A stretch of DNA of 64,000 bases from Nodularia sp. LEGE 06071 (lineage in GTDB: Bacteria; Cyanobacteriota; Cyanobacteriia; Cyanobacteriales; Nostocaceae): NCBI RefSeq assembly GCF_015207755.1, contig NZ_JADEWH010000016.1, positions 1 to 64,000 of the forward strand, given 5' to 3'. Positions 52,077 to 61,070 of the stretch are shown in pieces; within the stretch, counting starts at the first letter, position 1, and each line of letters begins with the position of its first letter. The position numbers and the translations under genes are program-made. A model generated the notes under the pieces. That model did not search any database, had not been told where the DNA came from, and saw only the letters and a program-made list of their open reading frames with translations.

Positions 52077-53024
52077 ATGTCTTGGATGGAATTAAGCCTG
52101 GATACAACCCATGAAGCTGTTGATTGGGTTTGTACACTACTGGCTGAAACTATTGATATTAATGATATTTATATTACTGAATATGCAGAATCTCATTCGG
52201 ATAATTCTGATTGGACATTTACGATGCGGTTATATTTACCCTACGATGTCAGTGCGCGGACACAGATAGAAAAAATTGAAAGTCTGCTTTCGCCTTTGCA
52301 TCGGACTGGAATGACAACAGCAATTCAGACAACTGTTGTGGAAAATAAAATTACAGATGCGCCGAAACCACTTTTATATCCCATTGGGGAAAGATTTATT
52401 ATAGTCAATTCTGATACACCTGCTCAATCTGAGGTCACAGACAAAATCACCTTAAAAATCCAAAAAACCCTCGCCTTCGGAAGTGGTTTACATCCAGCAA
52501 CCATTGTCAGCCTCCGACTGCTAGAACGCTACATAGCCCCTAATATGCAAGTGCTGGACTTTGGCTCAGGTTCAGGTATTTTGAGTGTAGCGATCGCGAA
52601 GCTAGGGGCAAATGTCTTAGCTTTAGATAATGACAGTGTTGCTGTACAAGCGACTCAGGAAACTGTATCTCTGAATGCTGTAGAGCAGCAAGTACAGGTG
52701 ATGCAAGGTAGCCTGGGATGTGGCAGTGATCTGGGGCATTGGATGGGTGGAAACACTGTTAATAATGTGTCAAAAATTGAAGCGAAAGACACATTTGATC
52801 TGATTGTCGCCAATATTTTCGCACGGGTGCATATTGCCCTTGCTGATGATTTTCGGGAAGCCTTGCGTCAAAATCAAACACAACCGGGGCTATTAATTAC
52901 AGCTGGATTTACCACAGATCATGAAGAAAGTGTCACCACAGCCTTGACTGAAGCCGGATTCGAGGTAATTGATTGTGAACGATTAAACGAATGGGTTGCC
53001 CTTGCCCATCGGTGTAATTTGTAA
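52077..53024 (+). CDS. prmA: Ribosomal protein L11 methyltransferase
   Basis: A 315-residue protein that methylates ribosomal protein L11. The N-terminal substrate-binding domain (MSWMELSLDTTHEAVDWVCT) is followed by the SAM domain, with FGSGLHPATIVSLRLLERYI, VLDFGSGSGILSVAIAKLGA and the catalytic DLIVANIFARVHIAL. An ATG at 52077 follows AAAGGAAC. The last codons run into a heptameric GTAATTC repeat, so the very end of the protein may have been altered by repeat expansion. Confidence 0.93.
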   Translation: MSWMELSLDTTHEAVDWVCTLLAETIDINDIYITEYAESHSDNSDWTFTMRLYLPYDVSARTQIEKIESLLSPLHRTGMTTAIQTTVVENKITDAPKPLLYPIGERFIIVNSDTPAQSEVTDKITLKIQKTLAFGSGLHPATIVSLRLLERYIAPNMQVLDFGSGSGILSVAIAKLGANVLALDNDSVAVQATQETVSLNAVEQQVQVMQGSLGCGSDLGHWMGGNTVNNVSKIEAKDTFDLIVANIFARVHIALADDFREALRQNQTQPGLLITAGFTTDHEESVTTALTEAGFEVIDCERLNEWVALAHRCNL

Positions 53025-53083
53025 TTCGTAATTCGTAATTCGTAATTTGTAATTCGTAATTCGTAATTCGTAATTCGTAATTT
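53014..53083. repeat. Ten tandem heptamers GTAATTC/GTAATTT
   Basis: Ten back-to-back 7-bp units (seven GTAATTC, three GTAATTT) that begin inside the last codons of prmA and supply its stop codon. It is a short tandemly repeated repetitive (STRR) sequence as known from heterocystous cyanobacteria. Confidence 0.95.
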
Positions 53084-53198
53084 ACTGGCTAAGGTAATTA
53101 AAACAGTGTTGATTGCTTAAGATTCTGGAAGCAACTAAGTTGATACTCAGCACTTTTCTAGTGAGACGTTTGGGCGGAACGTCTCTAGTTATGAAACC

Positions 53199-54197
53199 TT
53201 AAAACTTGAACTGCTGTAAATGACTGCGGGGATTATAGGTACGTATAGCCCGAATTTTTTCATAATATTCCCGCTCTTGTGAACTGAGGTCTTTTGGTGG
53301 CACGATCGCCACTTTTACCAACTGATCGCTACGTCCACCCTTAGCTAAAGCCCAGCCTTTACCCCGTAACCGTAAAGATTGACCAGAACGCACACCAGCA
53401 GGTAACTTGACATTTACGGAACCATCGGGCGTGGGGACATCAATTGAGGCTCCCAAAGTGGCTTCATCTGGAGTGATGGGAACTTCACAGACAAGGTTAT
53501 CGCCTTCAAATTGGAAGAATGAGTGTGGCTGAAGTTCAACTTTTAAATATAAATCACCCCGTTGTTGAGTCATGGGGTTAAATTGACCTTTCCCCCGCAC
53601 TCGCAGACGAGTACCAGTTTTAGCCCCAGATGGGATGCTCACTTCAATGGTTTCGTTACCTAAACTAAAGCGCTTTTTGACACCAGCAAAAGCTTCGGAC
53701 AAAGTTAAGGCGATCGCTGCTTCTGTGTCTGGAGCCGCACCCGTACCGACATCTTGAAAACCAAAATCATTAAAGCCGCCATAACCACCGGGTCTACCTG
53801 TGGAAGTACGATTATAAGAGTAGCTTTGCCGCCCAGCACCGGGGCTAGGTCCACCAAAGCGCCCTAATAACTCGTTGACAAATTCATCAAAACTGCCGTA
53901 TTGACTGAAATCAAAGCCACCCATATCCACACCAGCACCGCCGGTGGGGAAACCTTGGCCAGCTTGTTTCCAGTATTGACCGAATTGATCGTACTTCTTG
54001 CGCTTATCAACATCTGACAAAACTTCATAGGCTTCATTCACCTCTTTAAAGGTCGCCTCAGCTTGCTTGTTATTGGGGTTAACATCAGGGTGATACTTGC
54101 GAGCTAGTTTACGGAAAGCTTGTTTAATTTCTTCTGGACTGGCAGTTTTACTGATTCCCAAAATTGCGTAATAGTCTTTGAAGTCGGTTGCAGCCAT
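53199..54197 (-). CDS. DnaJ/CbpA-type co-chaperone
   Basis: A 332-residue J-domain protein without the zinc-finger region, so closer to CbpA (type II Hsp40). The J domain (1-70) has the HPD triad in [19 protein letters not shown] Gly/Phe/Tyr-rich linker follows (about 75-150), then two C-terminal beta-domains ([40 protein letters not shown]). It stimulates DnaK ATPase and delivers unfolded clients. No dnaK or grpE gene is adjacent. Confidence 0.93.
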   Translation of the reverse strand: MAATDFKDYYAILGISKTASPEEIKQAFRKLARKYHPDVNPNNKQAEATFKEVNEAYEVLSDVDKRKKYDQFGQYWKQAGQGFPTGGAGVDMGGFDFSQYGSFDEFVNELLGRFGGPSPGAGRQSYSYNRTSTGRPGGYGGFNDFGFQDVGTGAAPDTEAAIALTLSEAFAGVKKRFSLGNETIEVSIPSGAKTGTRLRVRGKGQFNPMTQQRGDLYLKVELQPHSFFQFEGDNLVCEVPITPDEATLGASIDVPTPDGSVNVKLPAGVRSGQSLRLRGKGWALAKGGRSDQLVKVAIVPPKDLSSQEREYYEKIRAIRTYNPRSHLQQFKF

Positions 54198-54317
54198 CTA
54201 CCAGCCTCCTATAAAAATTTCTGTTATGTTTTTTCGTAAAATGTGAGATGAGTTTTTGTCCGGTCAAATCCCCAGCATAAAAAACTCTGATTTTAAATTA
54301 ACAGACATTACAGCAAT

Positions 54318-54827
54318 TCAAGTGGGGTTCCCGCTCACTCCACCAGCGCAATTTCCGTACTTTCTCCTCTGGGGATCACAAATCAGGTAATCTATTCCTT
54401 CTTCTAGACTGGGGGGAGCATCCCGGAGTTGACGATGCATTCGCAAGATGATTTCTGGGGGAACTTGGCGCTGACGCTTTTGATTGCGTGCTAAACACAA
54501 CCAAACAGGCGTTCTCACCCATAACCCCGTAATGTCTGTAAAACCCACCTCGCGGGCTAAGGCGATAATTTCACGGCGCTGGCTCCTTTGGGCATTGGTA
54601 GCATCAAAAATTGTTGTTCTCTCTACGGCTACTGCTTGTTGAAATTGCCGTTCTATTTCTCGCCAAATCAGCAACCACGGTCCTTGAGTGGCCTCCGAAC
54701 CAAAAAGCTGCCCCCGAATAGCATCCGTGGAAATCAGCTGCATTTGGGGGCATTCTGAGACTAATTGTTTTGCCAAAGTTGACTTACCGCTACCAGGAAG
54801 ACCAATTAGTAACTGGAGTTTAGTCAT
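54318..54827 (-). CDS. P-loop kinase-like ATPase (AAA_33 type)
   Basis: A 169-residue protein with Walker A GLPGSGKSTLAKQL at its N-terminus, an ISTDAIRGQLFG segment and TTIFDATNAQRSQRREIIAL (the DATN motif of polynucleotide-kinase-like and zeta-toxin-like proteins), plus the arginine-rich lid CLARNQKRQRQVPPEIILRM. Probably a small nucleotide, RNA or metabolite kinase. Substrate unknown. Minus strand, 66 bp downstream of glgC, separated by a repeat. Confidence 0.85.
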   Translation of the reverse strand: MTKLQLLIGLPGSGKSTLAKQLVSECPQMQLISTDAIRGQLFGSEATQGPWLLIWREIERQFQQAVAVERTTIFDATNAQRSQRREIIALAREVGFTDITGLWVRTPVWLCLARNQKRQRQVPPEIILRMHRQLRDAPPSLEEGIDYLICDPQRRKYGNCAGGVSGNPT

Positions 54828-54856
54828 TTGCCATCTGTCAGTTTTTAATTATTATT

Positions 54857-54896
54857 AACCAATGACTAATCACCAATGACCAATGACCAATGACTA
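54857..54896. repeat. Heptameric CCAATGA repeat
   Basis: CCAATGA, CAATGAC and TCACCAATGACCAATGACC units in tandem, inverted copy of the GGTCATT family at 48081-48127. It lies between the kinase gene and glgC. Confidence 0.75.
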
Positions 54897-56183
54897 AATT
54901 ATAGTTCCGTCAGGAATTACCGCATTTTTCAGCACCACAACAATACCACTGCGGATGTAGAAGCCTTGATTTTCCCGTTCGGCTTCTTGCACGTTATCTT
55001 TATTGATAATTTTCACATCATGACCGATGCAGGCATTCTTATCAATAATGGCACGGCGAATAATCGTATCCGTACCAATACCTACGGGAATGTCACCTTT
55101 TTCTAAGTTACATTGACGCTCCACAAAAGGTTGATAAAAGTCTGCGCCCATGAGTAGAGATTCTTCGATCACACAACCAGCTTCAATGCGCGATCGCACT
55201 CCCAAAACCGAATGCTGAATCCGGCAATCCTTCAAAATACAACCTTCGCCCACAATCGATTCTGTGACATGGCAACTTAAAAGTTTACTCGGTGGTAAAT
55301 AACGCGCACGAGTATAAATTGGGGCTTGTTCATCGTAGAAACTAAATGGAGGTAAAGGTTGTTTCGTTAAAGCTAAATTGGCGTGATAGAAAGCTTCGAT
55401 TGTCCCAATGTCTTCCCAGTAATCATCAAATAAGTAAGCTTGGACATTGTAATCTTTGCTCGCATCAGGAATAATTTCTTTACCAAAATCAGTACTTTCT
55501 AAAGACTCTTTCAACAATTTGATCAAAACATCTTTTTTAAAGACATAAATCCCCATCGAAGCGATGTAGGGCTGTAACTTCGCTTGTTCTGGCGATAATC
55601 CCAGCACGCTAGTATCAACCTGCATCCGATCTAATTCATCGCCTTTGGGCTTTTCGCTAAAGTCAATCACCCTCCCAGACTGGTCTATTTTCATTAAACC
55701 AAAGTCTGAAGCCCGACTTTTATCGATGGGAATCACCGAAAGCGTAATATCAGCCCCTGTTTCCCGATGGCGCTGGATAAACTGGCGGTAATCCATGCGG
55801 TATAAATGATCTCCGGAGAGAATCAAATACTCATCCGCATCCCATTCGTTTAACAGCCATAGGTACTGACGCACAGCATCAGCCGTACCTTGGAACCAAT
55901 TGGGGTTTTCTGGCGTTTGCTGTGCCGCGAGAACTTCCACAAATCCCTCATTGAATCCGGTAAAATTATAGGTACGGGCGATATGGCGATTCAGGGACGC
56001 TGAGTTAAATTGTGTCAGGACATAGATTTTGAATATCTCTGAATTGATACAATTACTGACAGGAATATCTATTAAACGGTACTTTCCTGCTACTGGTACG
56101 GCTGGTTTAGCACGTAGTTTTGTTAGCGGATAAAGACGAGTACCCGCGCCACCACCGAGAATGATTGCTAATACTTTTTTCAC
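54894..56183 (-). CDS. glgC: Glucose-1-phosphate adenylyltransferase
   Basis: The 429-residue ADP-glucose pyrophosphorylase, which makes ADP-glucose for glycogen. The N-terminal catalytic motif [20 protein letters not shown], the [20 protein letters not shown] segment and the catalytic Asp in [11 protein letters not shown] are clear. The C-terminal left-handed beta-helix ([20 protein letters not shown]) carries the allosteric region for 3-phosphoglycerate activation in this group. Length is typical for cyanobacteria. The GH13 gene is divergent and 512 bp away. Confidence 0.97.
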   Translation of the reverse strand: MKKVLAIILGGGAGTRLYPLTKLRAKPAVPVAGKYRLIDIPVSNCINSEIFKIYVLTQFNSASLNRHIARTYNFTGFNEGFVEVLAAQQTPENPNWFQGTADAVRQYLWLLNEWDADEYLILSGDHLYRMDYRQFIQRHRETGADITLSVIPIDKSRASDFGLMKIDQSGRVIDFSEKPKGDELDRMQVDTSVLGLSPEQAKLQPYIASMGIYVFKKDVLIKLLKESLESTDFGKEIIPDASKDYNVQAYLFDDYWEDIGTIEAFYHANLALTKQPLPPFSFYDEQAPIYTRARYLPPSKLLSCHVTESIVGEGCILKDCRIQHSVLGVRSRIEAGCVIEESLLMGADFYQPFVERQCNLEKGDIPVGIGTDTIIRRAIIDKNACIGHDVKIINKDNVQEAERENQGFYIRSGIVVVLKNAVIPDGTII

Positions 56184-56695
56184 AAGATTTCTCCCAACTG
56201 CCTTTCAACTCTCACCTTCAGTTTAGGACTGTCTGAGACTACTGGTAAGGGGGGATCACAGATTAATAATTAGCCACGTTTACAGAATGCTGTGAGTAAT
56301 GGATGAATCCCAGGGATAACAGTAGCAAATTTGACTCCGGGAAAACGAGGATCAGCGATACAGTTATTCTTCAGTACATACCCACAAAGTGTTTAGAAAA
56401 AGGTTGATAACTATTTTTTTAGTCAAAATAGCTACAGGTAATTTGGGGACACTTAACTGATACTGCACTCAGAAGCAATTTTCCAGCCAGCCCACAACCA
56501 AGTTATCAAATTTTTGACTTTTGATTACCTACCTTTATATATAGTTATTTTTTTTACTTTGGCGTAGCGCGTACTGTCAAAAACCCTAAAAACGTCAAGG
56601 AAATCAGGAACACGCCAAAATTTTCTATCATCAGTGAGAGATGTAAATTAGCAAATATTTGCCACAATCACTGCTTAAGGTATAAAAATTAATTC
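56184..56695. other. Gene-free divergent promoter region between glgC and the GH13 gene
   Basis: About 510 bp. No gene, RNA or repeat is supported. It must contain the promoters of both neighbouring genes; no strong consensus box is evident by eye. Confidence 0.45.
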
Positions 56696-58141
56696 ATGCA
56701 AATTCAAACACCAGACTGGGTTAAACACGCTGTTTTCTACCAAATCTTCCCAGATCGCTTTGCCAGAAGCAAACAGCCTCACAAAAGACTGTTACATGAA
56801 GCCCGTTGGGAAGATTGGGATGCTATGCCCACACTCCAAGGTTACAAAGGCGGCGATTTATGGGGCATTATTGAGCAATTAGACTATATCCAGGGTTTAG
56901 GGATTAACGCTATTTACTTTACTCCCATCTTTCAATCAGCGAGTAATCACCGCTATCACACCCATGATTATTATCAGGTTGATCCATTGTTGGGGGGTAA
57001 TGAGGCATTTAAGGAATTGCTAGACGCAGCCCATGAACGGAATATCAAAGTTGTGCTGGATGGAGTGTTTAACCACGCCAGTCGGGGCATTTTCTTTTTC
57101 CACGATGTTTTAGAAAATGGCGCTCGTTCTCCTTGGGTGGACTGGTTTAAAATTACAGATTGGCCCCTTGCGCCTTACACCGGGGAGTTACCCGCCAACT
57201 ACGAAGGTTGGGCAGATAATCGGGCTTTGCCAGTGTTTAACCATGACAATCCGGAAGTGCGGGAATACATCATGGAAATTGGCGAATATTGGCTCAAATT
57301 CGGCATTGATGGTTGGCGGTTAGATGTGCCGTTTGAAGTCAAAACACCGGGTTTTTGGCAAGAATTTCGCGATCGCATCAAAGCCATTAACCCCGAAGCT
57401 TATATAGTGGGCGAAGTTTGGGGAGATTCCCGTGAGTGGCTAGATGGTACGCAATTTGATGGCGTGATGAATTACTTATTTGCCGGACTAACCATTGCCT
57501 TTACCGCAGGCGATCGCGTAGTTTTAGAACAAGTGCAAACCCGTGACTATCAACCCTACCCACCTTTATTTGCGACTGAATACGCCGTCAAAATTCAGGA
57601 ATTACTCGCACTTTACCCTTGGGAAATTCAACTCACGCAACTGAATTTACTCGCAAGCCACGATACAGCTCGATTAATTACTATTGCTGACGGCGATCAA
57701 CCCAGTGTAGAATTAGCAACTTTACTGTTACTCACCTTTCCCGGTGCGCCTAGTATCTATTATGGTGACGAAGTGGGTTTACCTGGAGCAATAGATCCCG
57801 ACTCCCGGCGTGGCTTTCCCACAGAAGCTAATTGGAATCAAGAAATCCTCAACATTCACCGCCAATTAATCGCTCTTCGCCACCAATACCCAGCTTTACG
57901 CGCAGGTGATTACAAAACTCTATTCGCCCAGGGAGCATTGTATATTTTTACCCGAACTTTAGAAACTGATGAATTAATTATTGCCGTTAACGCTGGTACA
58001 GGAAAGACAACAGCAAATATAGACACAGCAGGTTTGCTGACTAAATCCCACAAGTTATTATATGGCGCTGCCGAATTTGAGTGGCATGGTACGCAGCTTT
58101 CCTTAACTCTTCCCCCACGCACTGGCTGTATTCTCGGTTAG
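56696..58141 (+). CDS. GH13-family alpha-glycosidase
   Basis: A 481-residue alpha-amylase superfamily enzyme (neopullulanase/maltogenic type). The catalytic residues are the nucleophile Asp in GIDGWRLDVPFEV, the acid Glu in EAYIVGEVWGDSREW and the third Asp in LNLLASHDTARLIT. The first conserved motif is VVLDGVFNHASRG. It lacks the N-terminal domain often seen in neopullulanases. It would cleave alpha-1,4 or 1,6 glucan bonds, and it neighbours glgC (glycogen). The start ATG has no strong ribosome-binding site. Confidence 0.92.
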   Translation: MQIQTPDWVKHAVFYQIFPDRFARSKQPHKRLLHEARWEDWDAMPTLQGYKGGDLWGIIEQLDYIQGLGINAIYFTPIFQSASNHRYHTHDYYQVDPLLGGNEAFKELLDAAHERNIKVVLDGVFNHASRGIFFFHDVLENGARSPWVDWFKITDWPLAPYTGELPANYEGWADNRALPVFNHDNPEVREYIMEIGEYWLKFGIDGWRLDVPFEVKTPGFWQEFRDRIKAINPEAYIVGEVWGDSREWLDGTQFDGVMNYLFAGLTIAFTAGDRVVLEQVQTRDYQPYPPLFATEYAVKIQELLALYPWEIQLTQLNLLASHDTARLITIADGDQPSVELATLLLLTFPGAPSIYYGDEVGLPGAIDPDSRRGFPTEANWNQEILNIHRQLIALRHQYPALRAGDYKTLFAQGALYIFTRTLETDELIIAVNAGTGKTTANIDTAGLLTKSHKLLYGAAEFEWHGTQLSLTLPPRTGCILG

Positions 58142-58145
58142 GTTT

Positions 58146-58565
58146 CTATCGTCTTGCAACCATTGCTGGCATTAAGACCTGATCAATCACATGAATCACG
58201 CCATTGTCGGCAATTATATCCGTTACGAGGACATGAGCATCATTCACCTTGATCACACCTTGATCAGAATCAATCGCCACCACTGATCCTTCCAGAGTTG
58301 GTGCTTCTGAAATCTGCTGCAAATCTTCAAACCTGACATCCCCAAAAGCGACATGATACATTAATACCTTTTGCAACTTGGGGATGTCTTGCAGTAGTGA
58401 AGCTAAAGTATCCTGTGGTAATTGAGCAAAAGCATCATCAGTGGGTGCAAAAAGTGTGAGCGAACCCGGACTTTTCAGAGTTTCAATAATTTCTGTGATA
58501 GTAGCAGCCTGAAGTAAACTCTGGAAATTTCCGGCATTAATAGCAGTTTCTACAATATCAGCCAT
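58146..58565 (-). CDS. Fasciclin (FAS1) domain protein
   Basis: A 139-residue protein consisting of a single FAS1 domain: the H1-type segment TLFAPTDDAFAQLPQDTLAS, the YH motif in KVLMYHVAFGD and the C-terminal NGVIHVIDQVLMP. There is no signal peptide, so it is either intracellular or exported by another route. FAS1 domains mediate adhesion and protein contacts; the cyanobacterial role is unknown. Converges with the GH13 gene with a 4-bp gap between stops. Confidence 0.93.
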   Translation of the reverse strand: MADIVETAINAGNFQSLLQAATITEIIETLKSPGSLTLFAPTDDAFAQLPQDTLASLLQDIPKLQKVLMYHVAFGDVRFEDLQQISEAPTLEGSVVAIDSDQGVIKVNDAHVLVTDIIADNGVIHVIDQVLMPAMVARR

Positions 58566-58711
58566 AAATTTGGGTTGATTTCTTAATTTCTCTACATATC
58601 CCTCTTATAAAGTCAAAAAAAACTGTCAGCCTCTATCAACAGAGACAAAAATACCAAGCCATAAATTCTCAGTGCTGCTAAACTGGGGAGTGACCTCATG
58701 AACCACTGAAT

Positions 58712-58951
58712 ATGCTAAAGCGTTCTAAGTTCGAGACCACACAGTCTCAAATCATGTACCGTGCAGAGGAATTGATTAGTGCCGCTTCAAATCGCTACCG
58801 CATTACGGTTCAGGTGGCTAACCGTGCCAAGCGTCGGCGTTATGAAGACTTTGATAACCCATCGGAAGATGTGATGATGAAGCCAGTGCTGAGGGCAATT
58901 ATTGAAATGTCCGATGAACTGACTCAGCCCGAAATCATTGGCGAACTATAA
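58712..58951 (+). CDS. rpoZ: RNA polymerase omega subunit
   Basis: The 79-residue omega subunit, with the cyanobacterial pattern [49 protein letters not shown] and the end [20 protein letters not shown]. It helps assemble the core polymerase and influences sigma choice in cyanobacteria. The gene is followed 17 bp downstream by an exported protein gene and probably shares its transcript. Confidence 0.95.
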   Translation: MLKRSKFETTQSQIMYRAEELISAASNRYRITVQVANRAKRRRYEDFDNPSEDVMMKPVLRAIIEMSDELTQPEIIGEL

Positions 58952-58968
58952 TCAGAACTTTTGCAAAG

Positions 58969-59574
58969 ATGACGATGAGCAAAAATTTATCGTTCATTCA
59001 ACTCCGACTCAAACCTGGACAAACACTCACTGCTTGTATGGTGGTGGGTGTGCTGGTGTTGAGTTCAGGGTCAGATAAAATCATACCAACAAACTTATTT
59101 GGTATTCACCCGGCGTTAGCTCAACGAATTAGTCCTGGAGATATTTGGCAGCAAGTATATCAGCAATTACCCGATCTGCCCCAAGAAAATCAGTATAAAA
59201 GTAAAGATACTGGACAAGTTGCTGAAAATAACACCTTAGCCAGTCGCCTGATTACCTATCATCTTTATCGAAAAGGACGCGCCCCCAACTATCGGCTGGA
59301 TTGGAAATTAACTTTGGCTGATTATTTAGACGCGAATGAAATTATGTATCATGACTCCTATCCTGGTAACGATACATTACAGCAAAATCCGCTAGAAGGC
59401 GATCGCGCCGCCATAGCCAAACTCAATCGCCACCAGAGAAACGCCCTAGTGCAAGTTTTAGCCGATATCTTCAATCCCAACCCTCAGAACAGCCAGACAC
59501 CCAGGCGAGAGACAACACCCACACCCAGCACACCACAACCACCCCAAAGAGGCGGTGCTGAACTGCTCAAATAA
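58969..59574 (+). CDS. Conserved cyanobacterial exported protein, unknown
   Basis: A 201-residue protein. An N-terminal hydrophobic segment (LTACMVVGVLVLSSGSDKII) and the ALAQ end suggest a signal peptide cleaved near residue 52. The mature part ISPGDIWQQVYQQLPDLPQE, TLASRLITYHLYRKGRAPNY RLDWKLTLADYLDANEIM is a compact helical domain. The tail is Pro/Thr-rich. A second ATG six bases later is an equal start candidate. Family not named with confidence; the context (after rpoZ) is conserved-looking. Confidence 0.75.
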   Translation: MTMSKNLSFIQLRLKPGQTLTACMVVGVLVLSSGSDKIIPTNLFGIHPALAQRISPGDIWQQVYQQLPDLPQENQYKSKDTGQVAENNTLASRLITYHLYRKGRAPNYRLDWKLTLADYLDANEIMYHDSYPGNDTLQQNPLEGDRAAIAKLNRHQRNALVQVLADIFNPNPQNSQTPRRETTPTPSTPQPPQRGGAELLK

Positions 59575-59626
59575 AAAACCTCTTTGCGTCCCTCTGCGTG
59601 AACCTCCGCGCCCCTCTGCGTTTAAT

Positions 59627-59992
59627 ATGGAACATTTAATCAAAAGCGGACTGGGTTGGCGAATTGGCTGGAAACCCAACGCACCCGTATTCAAAGGATT
59701 AATAGGAACAGAAGATTGGGCAATAGAATTAACAGAAGCCGAGTTAAATGATTTTTGCCGACTTTTTGCACAGTTAGCAGACACCATGAAACAACTCGCA
59801 TCTGAATTAATGGATGAAGAAAAAATTGCCTGTGAAGCCGAAAGCGATTTATTATGGCTAGAAGTAGAAGGCTATCCCCACGCCTATAGTTTATGCTTAA
59901 TCCTGAATACAGGACGCGGTGTAGAAGCTAAATGGGATACCGTCGCAGTCCCAGAATTATTACAAGCGGCGGGAATGTTGAAAGTTTTTTAA
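59627..59992 (+). CDS. DUF1818-family cyanobacterial protein
   Basis: ATG 59627 gives a 121-residue protein; a frame from 59555 overlaps the previous gene and its extra residues come from a CCTCTGCGT-type repeat. Characteristic parts are MEHLIKSGLGWRIGWKPNAP, VFKGLIGTEDWAIELTEAEL, CRLFAQLADTMKQLASELMD and VEGYPHAYSLCLILNTGRGV. It is found in cyanobacteria and plastid-bearing eukaryotes as DUF1818; the function is unknown. tRNA-Pro follows 49 bp downstream. Confidence 0.88.
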   Translation: MEHLIKSGLGWRIGWKPNAPVFKGLIGTEDWAIELTEAELNDFCRLFAQLADTMKQLASELMDEEKIACEAESDLLWLEVEGYPHAYSLCLILNTGRGVEAKWDTVAVPELLQAAGMLKVF

Positions 59993-60041
59993 ATAACCCC
60001 TTGATTATTTTAAAGCTTTGCAGTAGAATGATAATTCTGAC

Positions 60042-60115
60042 CGGGGCGTAGCGCAGCTTGGTAGCGTGCCACTTTGGGGTAGTGGAGGTCGTGGGTTCGA
60101 ATCCCGCCGCTCCGA
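60042..60115 (+). tRNA. trnP: tRNA-Pro (anticodon GGG)
   Basis: A 74-nt cloverleaf. The acceptor CGGGGCG pairs with CGCTCCG (one G-T), the discriminator is A, the D stem is GCGC/GCGT, and the anticodon stem CCACT/AGTGG closes the loop TTGGGGT, giving anticodon GGG (reads CCC and CCT). The T arm is GTGGG-TTCGAAT-CCCGC. CCA is not encoded. Confidence 0.93.
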
Positions 60116-60130
60116 TAGACAAAAGACCCT

Positions 60131-60167
60131 GCCTGCTAGTCTTTAAATTAAAGATTAGCGGGCTTTT
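60131..60167 (+). terminator. Terminator after tRNA-Pro
   Basis: GCCTGCTAGTCTTT pairs with AAAGATTAGCGGGC (two mismatched or wobble positions) around AAATT, then TTTT. Confidence 0.8.
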
Positions 60168-60305
60168 CAATTTGTAACTTAAAAGTACCTGGCTCCTAGA
60201 AGTCACGGCTACACAGACAAAACCCGCCTACGCGGGTTCAAAGCCTTTGCTTTTTCTTAGTCCGCATAAGCAAACTTAGTTTGCATAGCTGCGTATCCCT
60301 AAACT

Positions 60306-60605
60306 TTAGACAGCCTGTGAATTGATAGGAGATATTTGTTTAAAACTTTCAGAATCTTGTGCTGCATTCCAAAGGTCAAACTTTTGTTGAAGATTCAACC
60401 AAAGTTCTGGAGTAGTCTGAAAAGCTTTCGCTAAACGAAGCGCCATATTAGGAGAAATACCTGCTTGCTCATTCACAATTTCAGATATTGTTTTACGTGA
60501 CACGCCTAAAATATCAGCAAGCTGAGTATTAGTCATATTTAATGGCTCTAAGTATTGTCGCTTAATTAATGCTCCAGGATGTCTAGGCTTTCTCTTAGTT
60601 ATCAT
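60306..60605 (-). CDS. higA: HigA-type antitoxin (XRE helix-turn-helix)
   Basis: ATG 60605 gives a 99-residue HigA antitoxin; upstream in-frame starts overlap the toxin gene. The helix-turn-helix is clear: NMTNTQLADILGVSRKTISE IVNEQAG, followed by PNMALRLAKAFQTTPELWLNL, the HigA family ending. It should bind the HigB toxin and repress the operon. It is 10 bp downstream of higB, in the toxin-first order typical of higBA. Confidence 0.92.
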   Translation of the reverse strand: MITKRKPRHPGALIKRQYLEPLNMTNTQLADILGVSRKTISEIVNEQAGISPNMALRLAKAFQTTPELWLNLQQKFDLWNAAQDSESFKQISPINSQAV

Positions 60606-60615
60606 GACTGATTTC

Positions 60616-60894
60616 CTAGTGATAGTCTTCGTAGTTAACAACGTAAGCATCACCATTTTTAAATCGAAAAGTTACACGCCAATTACCAGATACTGTAACT
60701 GACCATTCTCCTTTTCGATCACCAACTAATTGATGAAGTCCGGAACCAGGATATCTCATATCCTGAATTTCAGTAGACGCATCAAGTCTGTCGAGAATAT
60801 CTAGGATTTTTTCTGCGTGTTTTGGCTGAATACCACTTCTATCGTCATCCTCAAAAAGTTTTTTCAGTCCTTTATGCTTAAACGTTTTTATCAC
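60616..60894 (-). CDS. higB: HigB-type toxin (RelE superfamily)
   Basis: A 92-residue HigB toxin, a ribosome-dependent mRNA endonuclease by family. It starts at GTG 60894 (VIKTFKHKGLKKLFEDDDRS), the family N-terminus, and carries PKHAEKILDILDRLDAS, MRYPGSGLHQLVGDRKGEWS and the catalytic-region strands VTVSGNWRVTFRFKNGDAYV. Co-transcribed with higA. The predicted promoter places the start site at the GTG itself, so the mRNA may be leaderless. Confidence 0.92.
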   Translation of the reverse strand: MIKTFKHKGLKKLFEDDDRSGIQPKHAEKILDILDRLDASTEIQDMRYPGSGLHQLVGDRKGEWSVTVSGNWRVTFRFKNGDAYVVNYEDYH

Positions 60895-60899
60895 CTTAA

Positions 60900-60928
60900 A
60901 TCGTAACCCCTGGGGTTACATCTGTCAA
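60900..60928 (-). promoter_or_regulatory. higBA promoter with a palindromic operator in its spacer
   Basis: On the minus strand, -35 TTGACA (60923-60928), a 17-nt spacer, and -10 TACGAT (60900-60905). A perfect palindrome GTAACCCCTGGGGTTAC (60903-60919) lies almost entirely in the spacer and overlaps the -10 box. That is the ideal place for autorepression by HigA. Confidence 0.7.
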
Positions 60929-61070
60929 CTGTAGATATAATAGCCAATAGCTGTATCTATTTATTAAAAGCGCGATTACTTCAGCGTACTGCAGGTTATA
61001 AGGTACACGAATAGCTTGCGTGGCGTAGCCATAGAAATAATGAACCACAGAAGATGTAGACGCAAAGTGA

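Noticed and set aside
53014-53083. Possible CRISPR-like array
   Set aside because: The units are 7 bp in direct contact without spacers; it is an STRR. No CRISPR array or cas gene was seen in the window.
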